64,000 nucleotides of DNA from Schistosoma mansoni. Taxonomy: Eukaryota; Platyhelminthes; Trematoda; Strigeidida; Schistosomatidae. Shown one piece after another: positions 1 through 13,100 of the stretch. Both the position numbers and the translations under genes were made by a program. How positions within the stretch are numbered: position 1 is the stretch's first letter; each line of letters opens with the position of its first letter. The stretch is taken from assembly GCF_000237925.1 (NCBI RefSeq), contig NC_031502.1:11148630-11212629 (forward strand). The letters run 5' to 3'. The notes beneath the pieces were generated by a model that made no database searches, was not told the origin of the DNA, and saw only the letters and a program-made list of their open reading frames with translations.

Positions 1-470
1 AGGTGCCCAAACTGAAGCAGGTGGTTTTCTTAGGGGACCACACCCGGAGCCTTTGAACTGAAGCTCTAACCCACAAGGCAGTGGAGCATCGTGAGGAGAT
101 GAAGTCCCATGGTAGCTGGTGACCAATGATTGATTCATACGCCATTTGTTCCTTCAGGATACTGGAGCCCATGTGCACCATTGGTTTGAAATCAACGTAT
201 TCCAACTCCCCTAGGTGGACTCGCAGTGTCCACCAACCCGGTTAAAGCGCCGGACATTCGCTTTTTGTTCTCTCACTTTCGTGAACAATATCCCCGCCAC
301 GAGAAGGCAGTGGCTAGGACTTCCCTGGCAGAGGCTATATACGCGTGGCCATGTGAGAGCATTTCGAGAGGGAGGGCGGACTCCCCCCACTCTCGGCCGT
401 ACCAGGGCATTTGGGGGCATACATACAATGGACATACAATGGAACGACCGAGTAAGTGATCCTGAAGTTT
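1..470 (-). repeat. dispersed repeat, left-end copy (family not recognised)
   Basis: Positions about 257-425 match 44920-45078 over about 160 bp with scattered changes, including CACGAGAAGGCA, ACTTCCCTGGCAGAGGCTAT and CGTACCAGGGCAT. The sequence is more GC-rich than the rest of the window and starts before base 1 of the window. Orientation is inferred from the second copy, whose left end is T-rich like the reverse complement of a retroposon A-rich tail. Open frames across it are probably not a host gene. I cannot name the family. Confidence 0.55.
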
Positions 471-1329
471 GATACAGGGTAAAGATGACAAATCGGTTGA
501 CAGAATAGTAAATCTTATTGACTGACCATCTCAAAATTAGATAGTTGCTGGTATGAGTGTAGGTCGGATGAAAGCTAGGGGCCGTCAAACCTAAAACAAG
601 ATGTCAGTCTATGATTTCACAGTTTATTTAAACTATTTTGGTAAATACAGACTACGTGGTTAAAGTTTTCTGGGTGGAATGACTCAGAATTGATCACAAT
701 CACGCAGATGCATTCACTCTTATTCTTCCCCTATACCTTGAGTTCCAGTATTTCTTAATCGATAGCTCTTCATTTAGCATTCCAGAATAACATTTGTAGT
801 GTTTAGTCCTTCTAACTATTATTATTAATACAATTGTTTCGACTCTTATTCATGATGTTAATCTCGGCTCGTTGTGGTATGGCAACTCAGACCGACACAA
901 ATTTGTGGGATCCTCTAGAGTCGACCTGCAGGCATGCAAGCTTGACACACCTTGTTTACAGAACCAACTTACATCATTTACACTTGAGAATTTGTCAAAT
1001 TTAAGTTGGGTACTTCTAATTGACTTTGCAGTATGGATCAACCGAGCAGCAGCAAGTCGAGGATCGGAATAAGTTGAACAGCCAGTTTCTAAACTGTTTC
1101 AAAGAAAAAAAAGAGTTGATAGAAATGCTTACTGCAGAATTCGCTTAGACTTTAACCTAGAAACACTGGTAAACCTAATCTTAGTAGATCCAGACAATAA
1201 AGATAGTACGTTAATTGTAATAACTACAATCAATAATTATTATTAAGGAATATATGACACATGAAGTAGTTAGTTGGTGGACAGAAATTCATGCTTACTT
1301 AGATGATGTTCGCTTCTTATCGACTATAA

Positions 1330-1366
<37 letters not shown>

Positions 1367-3700
1367 AAGATTGATTTGAAAAAGACCAAACAAGCCAAAA
1401 GTTATGTGTTGATGGAAAGAATTAGACAGGCCAGACAAATTTGCTACCTGACTAATTTGACGTAGCTAACAGGTATCTAAAAAAGGGGGTAGAGGATCAG
1501 ACCAAGAGGTTCATTTTTCATCTCCGTAAACAGCAACTAGCTGTCGAACGCCACAACGTATCTCCGCTTTGGAATCCAGGTCAGGTAAACCAAGTAAGAC
1601 CACAGAATCTTCCATAGCTTAGGACATAATTCAATTATCAGTCAATAAATATGTTGAAGTGAATTTAGTTTATTAATCAACTGGGAAAAATAATGAACAG
1701 CCGTAAGGATAAGAATCATGTTAGCTGAAAAGACAATGAAAATAAAGATGGAGACAACGACCGGACAAATATTGAGAAGAGCTAATTCTAACGAAACATG
1801 CTGTTAGTCACTTGTGGAGAAATCCCAATGACTTACTTTTATCTGAAGTAATTATTGTCTAGAAAGACTATTAGAGCTTCACGACTTAACCACATAGATC
1901 AAGGAAGCATAGTAACCCACAATTATTGTCATGAGCTACAAATCTCCATCCAAAAACAAGAACGACAATGTTTGAAGACTATGATAAATTTATTGTATTT
2001 TGTTGCTTTCTTCTCTTCGTATGCCAAAACTAGGTGTATTACCCAATACCCATGAAGATCGGCAAACAATTACTTTCGCACAGTATCTAGGACCAATGAT
2101 TATTGAATCAGCTTTATAAAGAACTGCTAATCAAAAAATAAGAACATTGCAATCTGAGACCTCTACGTACAAAAAAACTGTCTGTCGACTACTTTGTTCC
2201 AGACGTTGGCATGAGATAAAAACTAATAGAGACAGAACTGGACAAATTTTGAAAGTCGAAAGACGAACTGTCGACAGAAAATGATATATACAATTAACAC
2301 ATTCAGCCGCGAAGATCAATAGAGCTCTTTCTTATTCCTGTCCACATCTTTAAAGTTATAGGAAACTGTGCTACCATTTTATAGCATACTGGATGCAAAT
2401 CTCCCCATATTGATTAATTAGGTCAACTAGTTTTATAAAACTTAAATCCGCGCTACTAAATAAAGAAAAATTGATCTGGCTACAAACAAAAGTCGGTTAC
2501 CATTCAAACAACATCTGCAAAGATTCTTACTTTAAATAAATTGTTCTTCCAGATCTATCGGAACACGAAGACCAACCTTTAGGCAACACATTTGGTAACT
2601 GTTTAATGTTGCCTGAAATTGGATGAGGCCTTTGAGAAAGCCCAGTCAAGCGACTACACAAAATAAACAAATAGGGTAAAATGTTTACACTGGCTTTTTT
2701 AAATATGATAAAATAATTAAGGTACTGATACTTAATGTATGGTTCAACTTTTGATAATGAACCTCAAAATGTAAACCTAACATCCACTAGTTGTTTCCAA
2801 TATCACATTCTTATTAACATATTCTTTTGTCGATAGATTTAAGAGGACCACATAACAACCATTTTAAGCTTCATATTTCTACTAGGTTCTAAAATTTATT
2901 TAGCTTACAGACGAGATTCGTAGAAATAATTCAGCAACTAGTGGTCAACTTCATAACGTAGAGAGGGATACATTTAGTTTGGCTACGGTCCAGTGATAGT
3001 TTACTGACCCTGAAATTTTTATATAAATGCACTACACGAAAAACGATATTCAGATTTTATGAAAAAGTTTAGTCTCATTAACTCCGATGGTAAACATCTT
3101 AGCTCTTATCGTGGAGTAGTGAATAACACCTTACACCCCAATCATTTATCGGAATAACAGTATTATTTTCATTATCATTTGTCTGTTTATGTTTGATGTG
3201 TATTATCAGCTTTAATTCATCAAATACATCGACTTATAGAAAATTTCTGAGTTATATTTATGTGATGTTAATTATCACAACTATCGTCAAGTTTCTGTTG
3301 AATGGAAGGGGGATTTATACATTTCGGGAAGTTTCATTTCGAAATATTTGGTGAATTCGTCAAGTAATTCAACTCACTTGTAGTAGGTAATGAAATTATC
3401 CTGATTAGTTTGTTCCCATTCCGCTGGTAGGTTGTCATCCGAATCAGAATCCTCCCACAAATTGACAGACATTTAAACACTGTAGACTTGGTTGAAACTG
3501 TATTTAAACTTGTGATACATGAGGAATGGTCTTAGGGCGAGACTATGTGCGAACCAATGAGATTTGAAGGAAAAAGTCTTGGATTTTGGCGTACGGTTTA
3601 AGCATTCCAGTTCACCAAGACAGTTAAAAAGTCAGGTTCGCTGGAAGCTGCGCGCCGTTTCATTTTACGACCTTGGAAAAAGTATGTGGCGGCCATTCCG
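471..3700. other. no gene seen; simple repeat and vector tract inside
   Basis: No open frame with a recognisable product. Contains the polylinker at 907-944 and a (TA)n tract at about 1330-1363. The remainder may be eroded transposon sequence but shows no motif I can name. Confidence 0.5.
907..944 (+). other. pUC/M13 multiple-cloning-site sequence (vector artefact)
   Basis: Thirty-eight consecutive bases equal the pUC19 polylinker from the BamHI end: BamHI, XbaI, SalI, PstI, SphI and HindIII sites overlapping in exactly the vector order, ending at the G after the HindIII site. The match stops on both sides. Such a chain of six overlapping hexamers is not expected by chance and points to cloning-vector sequence in the assembly, or to a chimeric clone joined here. 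Confidence 0.93.
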
Positions 3701-4205
3701 GTATTCAGTAAAAAGATAGTATGTTGTTGAACCTGTGTTAATCCTGACAGACTGCCTTACAGTGAAGGTCCAGTTCCCCCTTGAAAATGTTTACTGATGG
3801 GGCTGATACCACTTGTTCAGTTACAGTTTGGGAAGAACAGGAGACCTGATGGCCTGTGTTAGTCCTGGCAATGATGGTCTTTCAGTTGATCCAACTTTCT
3901 TTTGAAAGAGCCGACGGATGGAGCTTCAACCATGCGCTGAGGTAATGAATTCCTTTCGTTGATGATCCGATGGGAAAGTCGATAGTCAGCTGACAAGTAA
4001 TTTGTCTTGTGCTTGTGACCTTTTATGGAGTGTTCTCGTAAATTTTCCTTTTGGGAAGACAAGAAAAATGAGGGCATATCAGATGCAATTTATCCCTAAG
4101 CAATTTAAAAACTGTAATCAAGTCGCCCCAGGTCCTTTGATAGGACATCAGGAATAGGTTTAGCTTGATCAGTGTAGTATCATACAGGAGCTTCGCTATT
4201 CCGGG
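3700..4205 (-). mobile_element. CR1/jockey-type LINE, 3' end of ORF2
   Basis: On the minus strand, 3859-4077 encodes HKTNYLSADYRLSHRIIN followed by ERNSLPQRMVEAPSVGSFKRKLD. The pattern WNSLPxxVVxAPSVxxFKRxLD is the end of CR1/jockey-like LINE reverse transcriptases. Just upstream (about 4075-4205) another frame gives GDLITVFKLLRDKL, the preceding conserved block, so there is a frameshift between them. 3700-3858 would be the short 3' UTR. Only the 3' end remains. Confidence 0.7.
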
Positions 4206-4804
4206 AATCAGCTTAGTTGCAATTCATACACGAACATGGAGTATCCGAACAATATGACAGACGAAAATGGCCCTTCAAATAGACAAGGAAGTAAGAAAAT
4301 GCAATCTGACATTGCTTGGGACGAGTGGAACTAATTGCGACCCAATCATATATAAGTGGACAAAATGTTTAGAAGGTCCATTGAAGAAGTGAGCACTAAG
4401 CGAAGAGATGATGTAGCTCCAGATCGCCGCCTAGTGTCCAGGATAAAAATGAAGATAAAAAAGCAATAGACATATAGACAAACAGCACCACAAACGTTTA
4501 GTACACCCTTTCTTCCAGGTGTTGTAGGGCTAGTAGAAAGTCACTGAATCATAGCCAAATTATCCATCAGACATGACCATTTCTACTTTGAAGGAAGGAT
4601 CACTGCTAATTAGAAAGTTTATCAGAAATCTTGGATGACAAGAATTGATCAGTTGAGTGACATGAACTAGTCTATACAGCAGTGCTTTTACTAATTCTTT
4701 CGTCTTACCAGTACATTTTTCCAGCAATATGATGTTTGTTCTATTCAGTCTTCATGGTAGTCTCGGAACGTAGATACTACGAAAAGGTTATACACTTTAA
4801 GTAA
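4206..4804. other. no gene seen
   Basis: Between two LINE fragments. No coding pattern, RNA gene or terminal repeat recognised. Confidence 0.5.
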
Positions 4805-5500
4805 TCACTCCAAGGTGCAGCTACAAAACGAGCTAGGGGGTGTCTCTACCGCTGGTCTATTCAGAAGTTCTTCGAAGCATTCTACCCTTTTGTTCTTCTG
4901 TTCTTGGATCTCGGTGTTTGGCCTGCCTTCTTTATCCTTTACTGGTCTCTCTGGTTTACTATATTCCCCCCCCGGTTTCTTTGTTGTGTCATACAGCTGA
5001 CTCATATTTCCTTCTCTTGAAACTCTCTTTACTGTCGTTGCTAGCTCTTCCACGTACCTCTGCTTGTCAGCTCTAATGCTCCTCTCCACTTGCTTGTTTG
5101 GTTCTGTGTATTCAGCATGTGCCTTGACCTTCGCTGTTCTTGTTCCAGTGTTGTAAATTGCTGTCTTCTTCTTCCTTTCTGGAATCTTGTTCAGGATTTC
5201 GATGAAGATCCATTCCTTACGATGATGATTGTTGCGGTCTAGAACTTGATACGATGAGATTAGTGCTTCTTTGATCCTTTCCCGAGTATGCGAAACATTT
5301 TCCTCTTCATGACCAAAGTACAACAGCAACTCTCCAGAATGTATCCTTTTTTGTCCGTCTCAGGTCCAATGGGTTTCGCTAATTCTGGGTACTGCCAAGT
5401 TGTATCTCTTCATCACGGTTGCTTTTTGAGTGGTTATACCGGTCTCCTATAATGTCTGGATGTTCTGTGTACCGATAAAAATAGTTTCTCTGGTTGTTAG
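4805..5500 (-). mobile_element. RTE-clade LINE (SR2/SjR2-like), internally deleted
   Basis: The minus-strand frame 4805-5329 reads HHRKEWIFIEILNKIPERK, RTAKVKAHAEYTEPNKQV, RADKQRYVEELATTVKR, GNMSQLYDTTKKPGG and FEELLNRPA. These are the blocks between endonuclease and reverse transcriptase in schistosome RTE elements. Further upstream (5330-5500), in another frame, are remnants of the endonuclease start (KRYNLAVPRISETHWT). The join GHEEENVSHT to RERIKEALISS shows that most of the endonuclease domain has been deleted. The reverse transcriptase is missing at the left end. Confidence 0.8.
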
Positions 5501-6384
5501 AAGGGGCATTAGCCTCATGAATTCCGAAGAATGCAGGCTTTAATCGCGAGGCGTCATAATGTTTACTTCAACTCTTAGGGCAGATTTTAAAACGTCTAGT
5601 TTGTTTAATCTGACTGGTGTTTTTTAGCAAGATTTTTATCGATTTACAAACACTTAATTAACTGATAATATTATACAGTACATTACCTGTAACGTTACTA
5701 TGTTAGCTGTATTGATTTCACATACCTATTTCAAAGTCACTTTACAATTGATCCGTCAGGTAACCAGAACATTGATTGGGTTTAAGACATGACTCTCACG
5801 GTTACGCTCACATAAAGTCAATTATTGTCAGCTGTCCACACAAAATCCACGAACTTAACACCAATGTTATGTTTCAAATAAAAGTTCATATATTTTATTT
5901 TTATTGTCGATTAACTGAAACTTATCACACATGTGCCTTTTCTATTTGATTGCTCTTAATTTGAACAGAAAACACGCGTTCTTTTCATCCTTTAAGCATC
6001 TAACACAGTGTTCCAATATGGCCTATTAGGGCAATTTGGGATAGCAATCCGTTCTTTTATTGTTTCTTTCCTAGTGTCTGAGTAGCTTGCAGTCAGCAAA
6101 CATCTTATGGATGTGAGTTTAAGGAACGGAAACACCAACCGGACACATTTGAACTACTGTCCTCTCAAATAACAGACCACGCACTTGACCCATAAACTAC
6201 GCCAGCCCGTAGTGGACGAGACTGAAGTATTTGCTTACACTGATCAATTATTCACGATACTCATGACTAACGGGACTAACACACTCGCGAGGTTCAAACA
6301 AACTCATTTCCTAGGTGACCTGAGGAGATATAGCTCCTATACAATATGGACACCTCCATCATGCCATCAAATGGTTAATCTGTA
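5501..6384. other. no gene seen
   Basis: Short open frames only, for example 6185-6385, none with a recognisable product. Probably eroded repeat. Confidence 0.4.
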
Positions 6385-6535
6385 AGACTCTGATCATAAT
6401 AACAATAACTTATTCTCAAATAACTTTTTGTTACATGAGGCATGGCAGTTTAAAGGCAAGATCAAATTGTTACAGAAGTTACAATTTTCACTGTACTAAA
6501 TTACTAAGCTGGGTTGATATTTTATGCCACTGACT
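6385..6535 (-). repeat. short dispersed repeat, copy 1 (LINE-tail-like)
   Basis: About 130 bp nearly identical to 6788-6935: both contain TTATTCTCAAATAAC, TTACATGAGGCATG and GGCAAGATCAAATTGTTA. Both begin with an AAT/ACA-rich simple repeat. In reverse complement the unit ends in an ATT repeat, as the 3' end of some LINEs does, so the minus orientation is inferred. A shorter relative lies at about 15160-15215. Confidence 0.6.
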
Positions 6536-6787
6536 ATAAACGACCCATTTGATCCTAGTATTCTTGATAATTTCCTTTCCTTCCTTCGCGGTATATTCTA
6601 ATTTTCTAGGTCAGAGAGTGCTCTGCGAACCCGCGGCTACGAAACCGGTTACGTAAAGTGGTCAACACAGACTCAAGGTGATATATTTGATAAAACTTGG
6701 TGATGAATCCAACTTCCAGCAAATTCATTCATCTACACACATATATTTTCAAAGAGTAATTTTTTCTCTCAATACCTTTTTGTGCAC
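6536..6787. other. spacer between two direct repeats, no feature
   Basis: No coding or repeat pattern recognised. Confidence 0.4.
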
Positions 6788-6935
6788 AAGATAATAATAA
6801 TAATAATAATAATAATAATTTATTCTCAAATAACAGATTGTTACATGAGGCATGCCGGTTTACAGGCAAGATCAAATTGTTAAAGAAGTTACAATTTTCA
6901 CGGTTGAAAATTACTCAGCTGGGTTGATATTTCAT
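6788..6935 (-). repeat. short dispersed repeat, copy 2, with (AAT)n tail
   Basis: Second direct copy of the 6385-6535 unit. It carries a cleaner AAT trinucleotide run at about 6790-6819. Differences from copy 1 are scattered, suggesting two independent insertions of one family or an old duplication. Confidence 0.6.
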
Positions 6936-7671
6936 AAGATATGAATGTAAATGGATTTCGTAAGAAACATGTCAATATCACACTTGGCGCACTTTATAGA
7001 GGTAGCGTTGCAACATACAACTGATGGTCGAGAATAGATACATGCGAATTTGGGGGTTTTTAGAAGTTTCGAACTTATATCCCTCCAGAATATCGGAAGC
7101 TTTGATAACGGTGTAGGATGAAGTCACCCGTGCCATATCTGTTTTCGGTGGAGTATCTGCAGGAGGCTGAAAAAGGTGTAAGAAAATGGAAGGACGAAAA
7201 GCAGAGCACACAATATTCATGGAGGAATAGTTAAGGTATAACCATTTAGTCTATTTATCTGTTACTGAAGTATTTATTAGGTAAGAACATACTAATGTGT
7301 TAAAGAAAAATAAGTGTGGGCAAGGTATTAGTGGGTAAGGAACTGTATAAATGAAGGTAGTTCAGAAGAAAGTATGGAATTGTGTAATTATAAAATAAAG
7401 TGCTGAGAACAGTATTCCGATACAAATGGCTGTCTCCCTTTTTTTTCGAAGCTGTTTGAACTCTCTTTTTTGCTTTTAGATTTTATAGGGTATAGAGTGG
7501 GCTTCGTTTTTAGCCAATTGTCTAGTTTGCTTGTAATAGGATTACTCGGTAGGAAGTGGAACCAATTTAGCTTTTTTTTAACATGATCTAAAGGGGTATT
7601 TTTCATGAATAATTTCGCATCAATACCGTTGGTTCGTGACATTCCACTAGACATAAGGAGCCGTAATTAAT
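6936..7671. other. no gene seen
   Basis: Minus-strand open frames of 80 and 88 codons are present but have no family signature and are taken as chance or eroded repeat. Confidence 0.4.
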
Positions 7672-7990
7672 ATGTTCTGCCCTACAGACACGGATGGATT
7701 GAAGTTATCTCCCCACCATCATGTCTGCTGGTCAGTAACGCCACATCTACGTCTACATTGTATCTGCTCTCTTCCAGATTGCCAATCCATTCTGAGAGCT
7801 AAGCACTTATTTCGAGCCCAACAATTATCAATTGCATTTGTGTTTTTCCTTTATGTACCTTACTATTTTATATAAGCGGGGAGCAGTTCTTGAAGTTTTC
7901 ATCTTTGCTTCTGAAGTAGATTCTTCCTTATTTTTTACCTGAGGGCGACACAGGAGGCAGGTGAATAAACACCTAATAGCCGGAAAGAGC
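7672..7990 (+). mobile_element. possible solo LTR-like sequence
   Basis: A roughly 320 bp GC-richer block beginning TGTTCTGCC with a TATATAAG box at about 7869-7876 followed by a stretch of transcript-start-like sequence. This resembles the promoter of an LTR. No matching second copy is present in the window, so this is tentative. Confidence 0.2.
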
Positions 7991-8563
7991 ATGTAAAAGT
8001 CGTACCCCACCGACCTGGTGTTGGGTAGCCCACTCATGGCACTTCTTCAGATATTCTTGTTTCATTTCTCCACCCTCTTTTCTCTTAAAGGCTGTGATCA
8101 CCATACAAAGCCCATGCAGCAAATTGTTGGCGATAGTAGTCGAAGAAATAAAATGCTACGTGATAAGATAACAAGCTAGTTGATGAAGAGAAATCCATGG
8201 AGTATCGTCAAACACTGACGGGGTTGGTCATCATCGGTTAGTAGTCAAACACTGAACAATTCAGTAATTCTCCTTTGGGCTGCGGAAACAGAAAGGAGGT
8301 GCTCTTGACGGATAGATTCATCAAACCAACGTTCCTACGGAAGTCGACTCTAGGAGGGAGCTAATGTTACAACATGGGTTTATTAATTAGGAGTTGATCT
8401 CACACAACAAAGTATGTGTAAAAACAATAGCGATCAAGTTTTCATTCACTTCCTTATTTTATATAGGCACTGTATTTTCTGTTATCTTATATCGAGTGTT
8501 GAAGAGCCTTGTATATTTGAACAGGTAAGCTCTAACTCCACTGTGTACTGTACTGAATTATTT
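7991..8563. other. no gene seen
   Basis: No coding, RNA or repeat signature recognised. Confidence 0.4.
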
Positions 8564-8752
8564 CGTCTATCTCTCTTCCTTCTTCCTTCAGGATTTCGGT
8601 TCAGTGTCTACTTTGTGGGGCAACTCGACAATTCCCTCAGTGTGTCCAAGGCATCACCAGAGCACTCGATGTGCAGTGAGTTCAATGAGGTTAGCCTATT
8701 TAAAATAAAGGAAGTCTTGGTATGTGAGAGGTTAGTTTATTTACGTGTGCTC
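8564..8752 (+). repeat. LTR-like repeat, inverted partner of 14264-14451
   Basis: About 188 bp that is the reverse complement of 14264-14451 with only two or three differences by eye. Contains a TATTTAAA promoter-like box and AATAAA downstream of it. Because it is inverted relative to the right-hand copy, it cannot be the ordinary 3' LTR of the minus-strand BEL/Pao element lying between them. Confidence 0.75.
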
Positions 8753-10150
8753 CTACCCAGTTGAAATCTGAAACAACGTGGTTGGGTAAAGAACAGTTCT
8801 GTATGCTGTTGTAAATTCGAATGTACATTGTTAGACAAATTTTACCACACAGTTATCCAACCAACAACTGTTCAATGAATAATTAAAGTTAAATTACATC
8901 AAGTAGATAAATTGATAAGACATAAAAAACTGGCGATTTTTACAACTAAATTTTCTTACTAATACGGAAATGTGATAGTGTCATTTTTGGATAAATTGTA
9001 ATAATTTTATTTTGGTGGTTGACGGTTGACCGAAGACATTTTGGTAATATCGAAACATCATAACTCACGTACAGATTGTTCAAAAGGCAATACATAACTG
9101 TGTAAAAATATGAATAACTAACATATTAGGCGTTACTTGTTACAACACTTTGTCTTCGGTTCTGGATATGTGCTAAAATTTGCGATCAGCAAACGCACAA
9201 TTGCAGTCAGTTCAATCAACACAACCGTAATGTGGCACAAATCAATATGGAGTCCGACATGACCAAAAACGTCAAGTAAAACAATGTGAGTGTGTAGTTC
9301 ATTAAAAATAAAAACTCACTGAAAGTACAAGAAACAAATACTAAAATAAAAATAAATAATACTACCGCAAATGAAACCAACAGTTCAATGGAATGTACTG
9401 CTTCGTGTGTCAGGAACAACCAACTAGGAAAAGGGATTTTCATCTACAATCACATAAAACTCCCGAAAATGACCTTATCATTTGCTGTGTCTTGTTACAG
9501 ATGGTACGGGTTTAGGAACAAAAACGAATGAGCTTCTCTAATACGATAGGTTTTCTTCGGGACTGACTGCAGCCAGTTATACTCAACACATCAAACCTCG
9601 ATGGCTAAGACAGGAAGAAGACGAAATTGTAGGTAACTTGATAAATGTGATAGAACAAGCAATTCAAAGGAAAATGGTATAAAAGTATGACCTTCAAATA
9701 TATAGCAATGTAGCGAACTAAAAAAACATGACAATCCATCAAAGGGGCAAAGGCCATGCGGAAAATAAAATTGGTAGGAAGTGTGTGGGCGGTTATCGCT
9801 TCAGAAGAGGCCTTAGCCCATCTTATAAGATCTAACTCTTCTTACAACCATCTTAGGACTATTGGATCCTTGAGATTTTCACTTCTTAAGTGCTGTGGCG
9901 ACCGAAACACAATATTCAGTTTGAACCCTTAACTAACGAAACTAGGTTCTTCTGTGTGGCATACAAGGCATTTTTGGATGGCTCGTAACAAATTATATCA
10001 AAACACAAACTCTATCATCAATATAAACGGTCTTGACCTAAGGAGAAGAACAAACGACATCAAAAGTACAAATGCCTCAAACACTGCAGCTTGTCAGTCA
10101 AGGGCTTCTCAAACACAAACTAGCCTCCTAAACGACAAAAGGAATAATTA
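8753..10150. other. no gene seen; presumed eroded left part of the BEL region
   Basis: Lies between the left inverted repeat and the last recognisable BEL/Pao coding block. No integrase motif or other gene could be read on either strand. Confidence 0.4.
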
Positions 10151-13100
10151 CTAAACAAGAGTCCGATACCTGAGAATTAATAAAACGTTCCCTAACAAGG
10201 TGAGATATCTATCTGCAAAGGTTCCGGCAACCTTTCTAAGAAGATAGTCCACGGCCAACAACCATAAAGTGAACCACGCCGCGACCTTGAGTTTAGTCAG
10301 ACATGACCTTACCGTCAATGGTTCAACGACATGCGACAATAAATTAGGTAATAAGAGGTCAACCTTTATCCAAGATCGAATAAAAAAATCCTAACAAGGA
10401 AGACTGAACGACATAAATTATGGTTAAAAGAGACCCGAAAAAATGTTAAACTTCAAGACTAGGAGAGGAAATGAATAAATGACAATACTGTCCAATAAAA
10501 TACTGTGTAGGGATTTCCAGAGTTTTCTTCCCTTTACACTGGCCACCAAAATCTCTCCAGCTACGTAAAGGTACTAATAGATACATTCAGCCATGGTTCT
10601 CTTAGCCCACTACTGTGTGTCAGTGGCAGGCATAGGATTTACAACAGTATATCCTTACACCTTTAAACCTCCCTCCAGAAGACAAAGCATTCATATCTTC
10701 CCCATACCAAGACTAGTACACTAAATTTAGCCACAACTAATTCATCAAATGTCAGACGTCCCACACTCAAGGACCTGTTTCGCTGATGGGAGCACATGAT
10801 GGTCATATAAATCACATATCGTCTGAGCCATTGTGCTGCTTTAATAAGCTTTATCCAATTCCAGTGACATAACAGGACCGGACTGAAGTTATGTTTTACC
10901 GCGCCAGTGTTGATTATGTGAGCTCTTTTAAATTCAACATTTTTCCGAGGCGTTAATGGGACGGGCTTTTTTGATTTTACAAACCACCTATTACTTAAGA
11001 TTGAGGTACTTTTAATCGAAGTTTCTAAATCTAACTCCTCCCGTATACCTCGTGACCTCCAGTCCGAAGGATATCCATTACATCCCACGCGTACACACTG
11101 GCCGACAGACTTTAACGGGTGAATAGTGGCGAGGCGATTAGCCACAGATGTGGAATACATGCTCTCCGTATTCTTCATGTGATAAAGGACTATCATAGAA
11201 TCCGTCCAGAAGTGAGTTGCACCCAGTATGTGCGAGAGACTTATTTACGATAATTAACTCATTCAGGCACTCAATGCTGCTGGTATCTCTGGTCTAAGCA
11301 CAGCTACCAGTTTTATGGGTGCGACCCTAGCCTTACTATAGGGCGAAGCACTGTCTGGAGGTATGTGCTTAGGGAAGAGTCGCCTAGCAGAAAGGTATAT
11401 AAGAGAAATCAGGCCTAGTGGATCTAATAGAGATGAAACGGTGGACATTATTTCCCTCCTGGCCAAATGCACCTCCTATGGGTCAAACCGAGGTTTATAA
11501 ACATCATGTATGGTGTTCCACCTAGGTGAATGGACTTTTGACTCAAAAGCATACCAACTATCGTTTCTATATTGTCGGATTAAGGAACAACTTCCCTTGC
11601 CAGTTTGAGTTAGCTACCCGCTGTTTAAACTTGTAACCTTCCCGAGACATCAGTTCGTTCAATTGTACCACAAATCTCTTCGCATCCTCATTATTCGAAA
11701 AGGATACTGAGCAATCGTTTACTTGAAAGTTGTGCATTACTGATTTCACCCCGTTATTATCATAGTTATTAGAGAAATTTTGAGCCATCTTTACCAATGC
11801 AAAAGTCACACGGAGGGGTGATGACGTTTTTCCGAAGAGGTGTAATGTCATCTGATTCCTCACGTGTTCTTTATCGAGATAACCTTCTGGTCACTTAAGG
11901 TAACGTAGTGCTCCGCAATCAGGTTTTCAGTCTTTCGCTCGGATGGTCATTGGTTTCGCGTCTTCAGGTACGGCAAGCGATCCCCTTCGGAGAAGTAACA
12001 GGATACCAACTAAGTCTGCGGTCGTATTCGAACTTAGCAGAAAGGGTCTTTCGAAGATTTACCAGCCACCTTAACAACGCCACCCAACACCACTCTCGTG
12101 TTTTTGGTTTCCTCGGGTTAGTCACAGCATGGTAGGGCAAGTACCAACGTGGATGATGATTCGGATGAAGTTGCATACTCGGAACTGCATGACATTGTGA
12201 AGCTTCCTCGAAGGTCTTTACTGCATATTAGTCGACGTCTCAAACTTTCCAATTTTTGTCTGACTAAAGGGTATCTCCCGGAAGCCACATTTCTATATAT
12301 CTTCCATAGTAAAAGAACAATCCAGTGACTTTCATCAAAATAAGTGTCCCGCTCCACTCTATTGATTGCTTTTAAATCATTCAAACATTATGATTTTTCA
12401 CAGGAATAGACGTTAGCAAACTCAAGTTATATATATTCTTTAACTGTTCTACAGAATGGTGAGCTTGAGAAATATACTTTGCAAAACTTTTAAAGCTTGT
12501 TATAGCCTGCTTGTCCAAAAAGAACACATCATAGCAGTGTTCTAATAGCATAAGGACTTTTTCTTACACCACTACTAGTTTAGAACCCAGTGGGCTTCAG
12601 GCACATCACAACCAATGAGCAACATAACTTCGCCACCCATTTACTCTAACCACGGCAAGTCCTTGAGATGGGGCACTTTCTTAACACTGTACTTCACAGG
12701 TTTTATCGGCTATGAACCCGCAAGTCATCGACTATAACAGCCTGTTCGATATATATACGTTCGTATCCATCTAATGAGTAGACTTCAAAAGCTTTGGTTG
12801 TCAACCAAGTCAACTTATTTTCGCTTACTGTTTTGGCAGTAATTGTAGTACTCTTCGACGACAGTTTTAGGATTTGTATGGTATTTGACTTGACCAGAGT
12901 AACATCCGAGACACTGCCTAAAAAGGCATATCCACAAACTTCCTTGTCTCTGGCTTTAAGGAGTACAGGGACTAAACCTAGAAACACACTGTGTAACAGC
13001 GAATCTTTTAGTCGCTCACTTGAAGCGCCCCGAACCTTTATAAGTTCATGTTACGGAGGGTGATACCAATCTTGACAACCTTCGATCTTACACGACACGA

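Noticed and set aside
1132-1144. CTGCAGAATTCGC as a second vector remnant
   Set aside because: Only 13 bases agree with a PCR-cloning vector flank and the next bases differ. Too short to claim on its own.
8414-8764. 116-codon plus-strand frame
   Set aside because: More than half of it is the 188 bp LTR-like repeat, and the inverted copy does not conserve it as a coding region.
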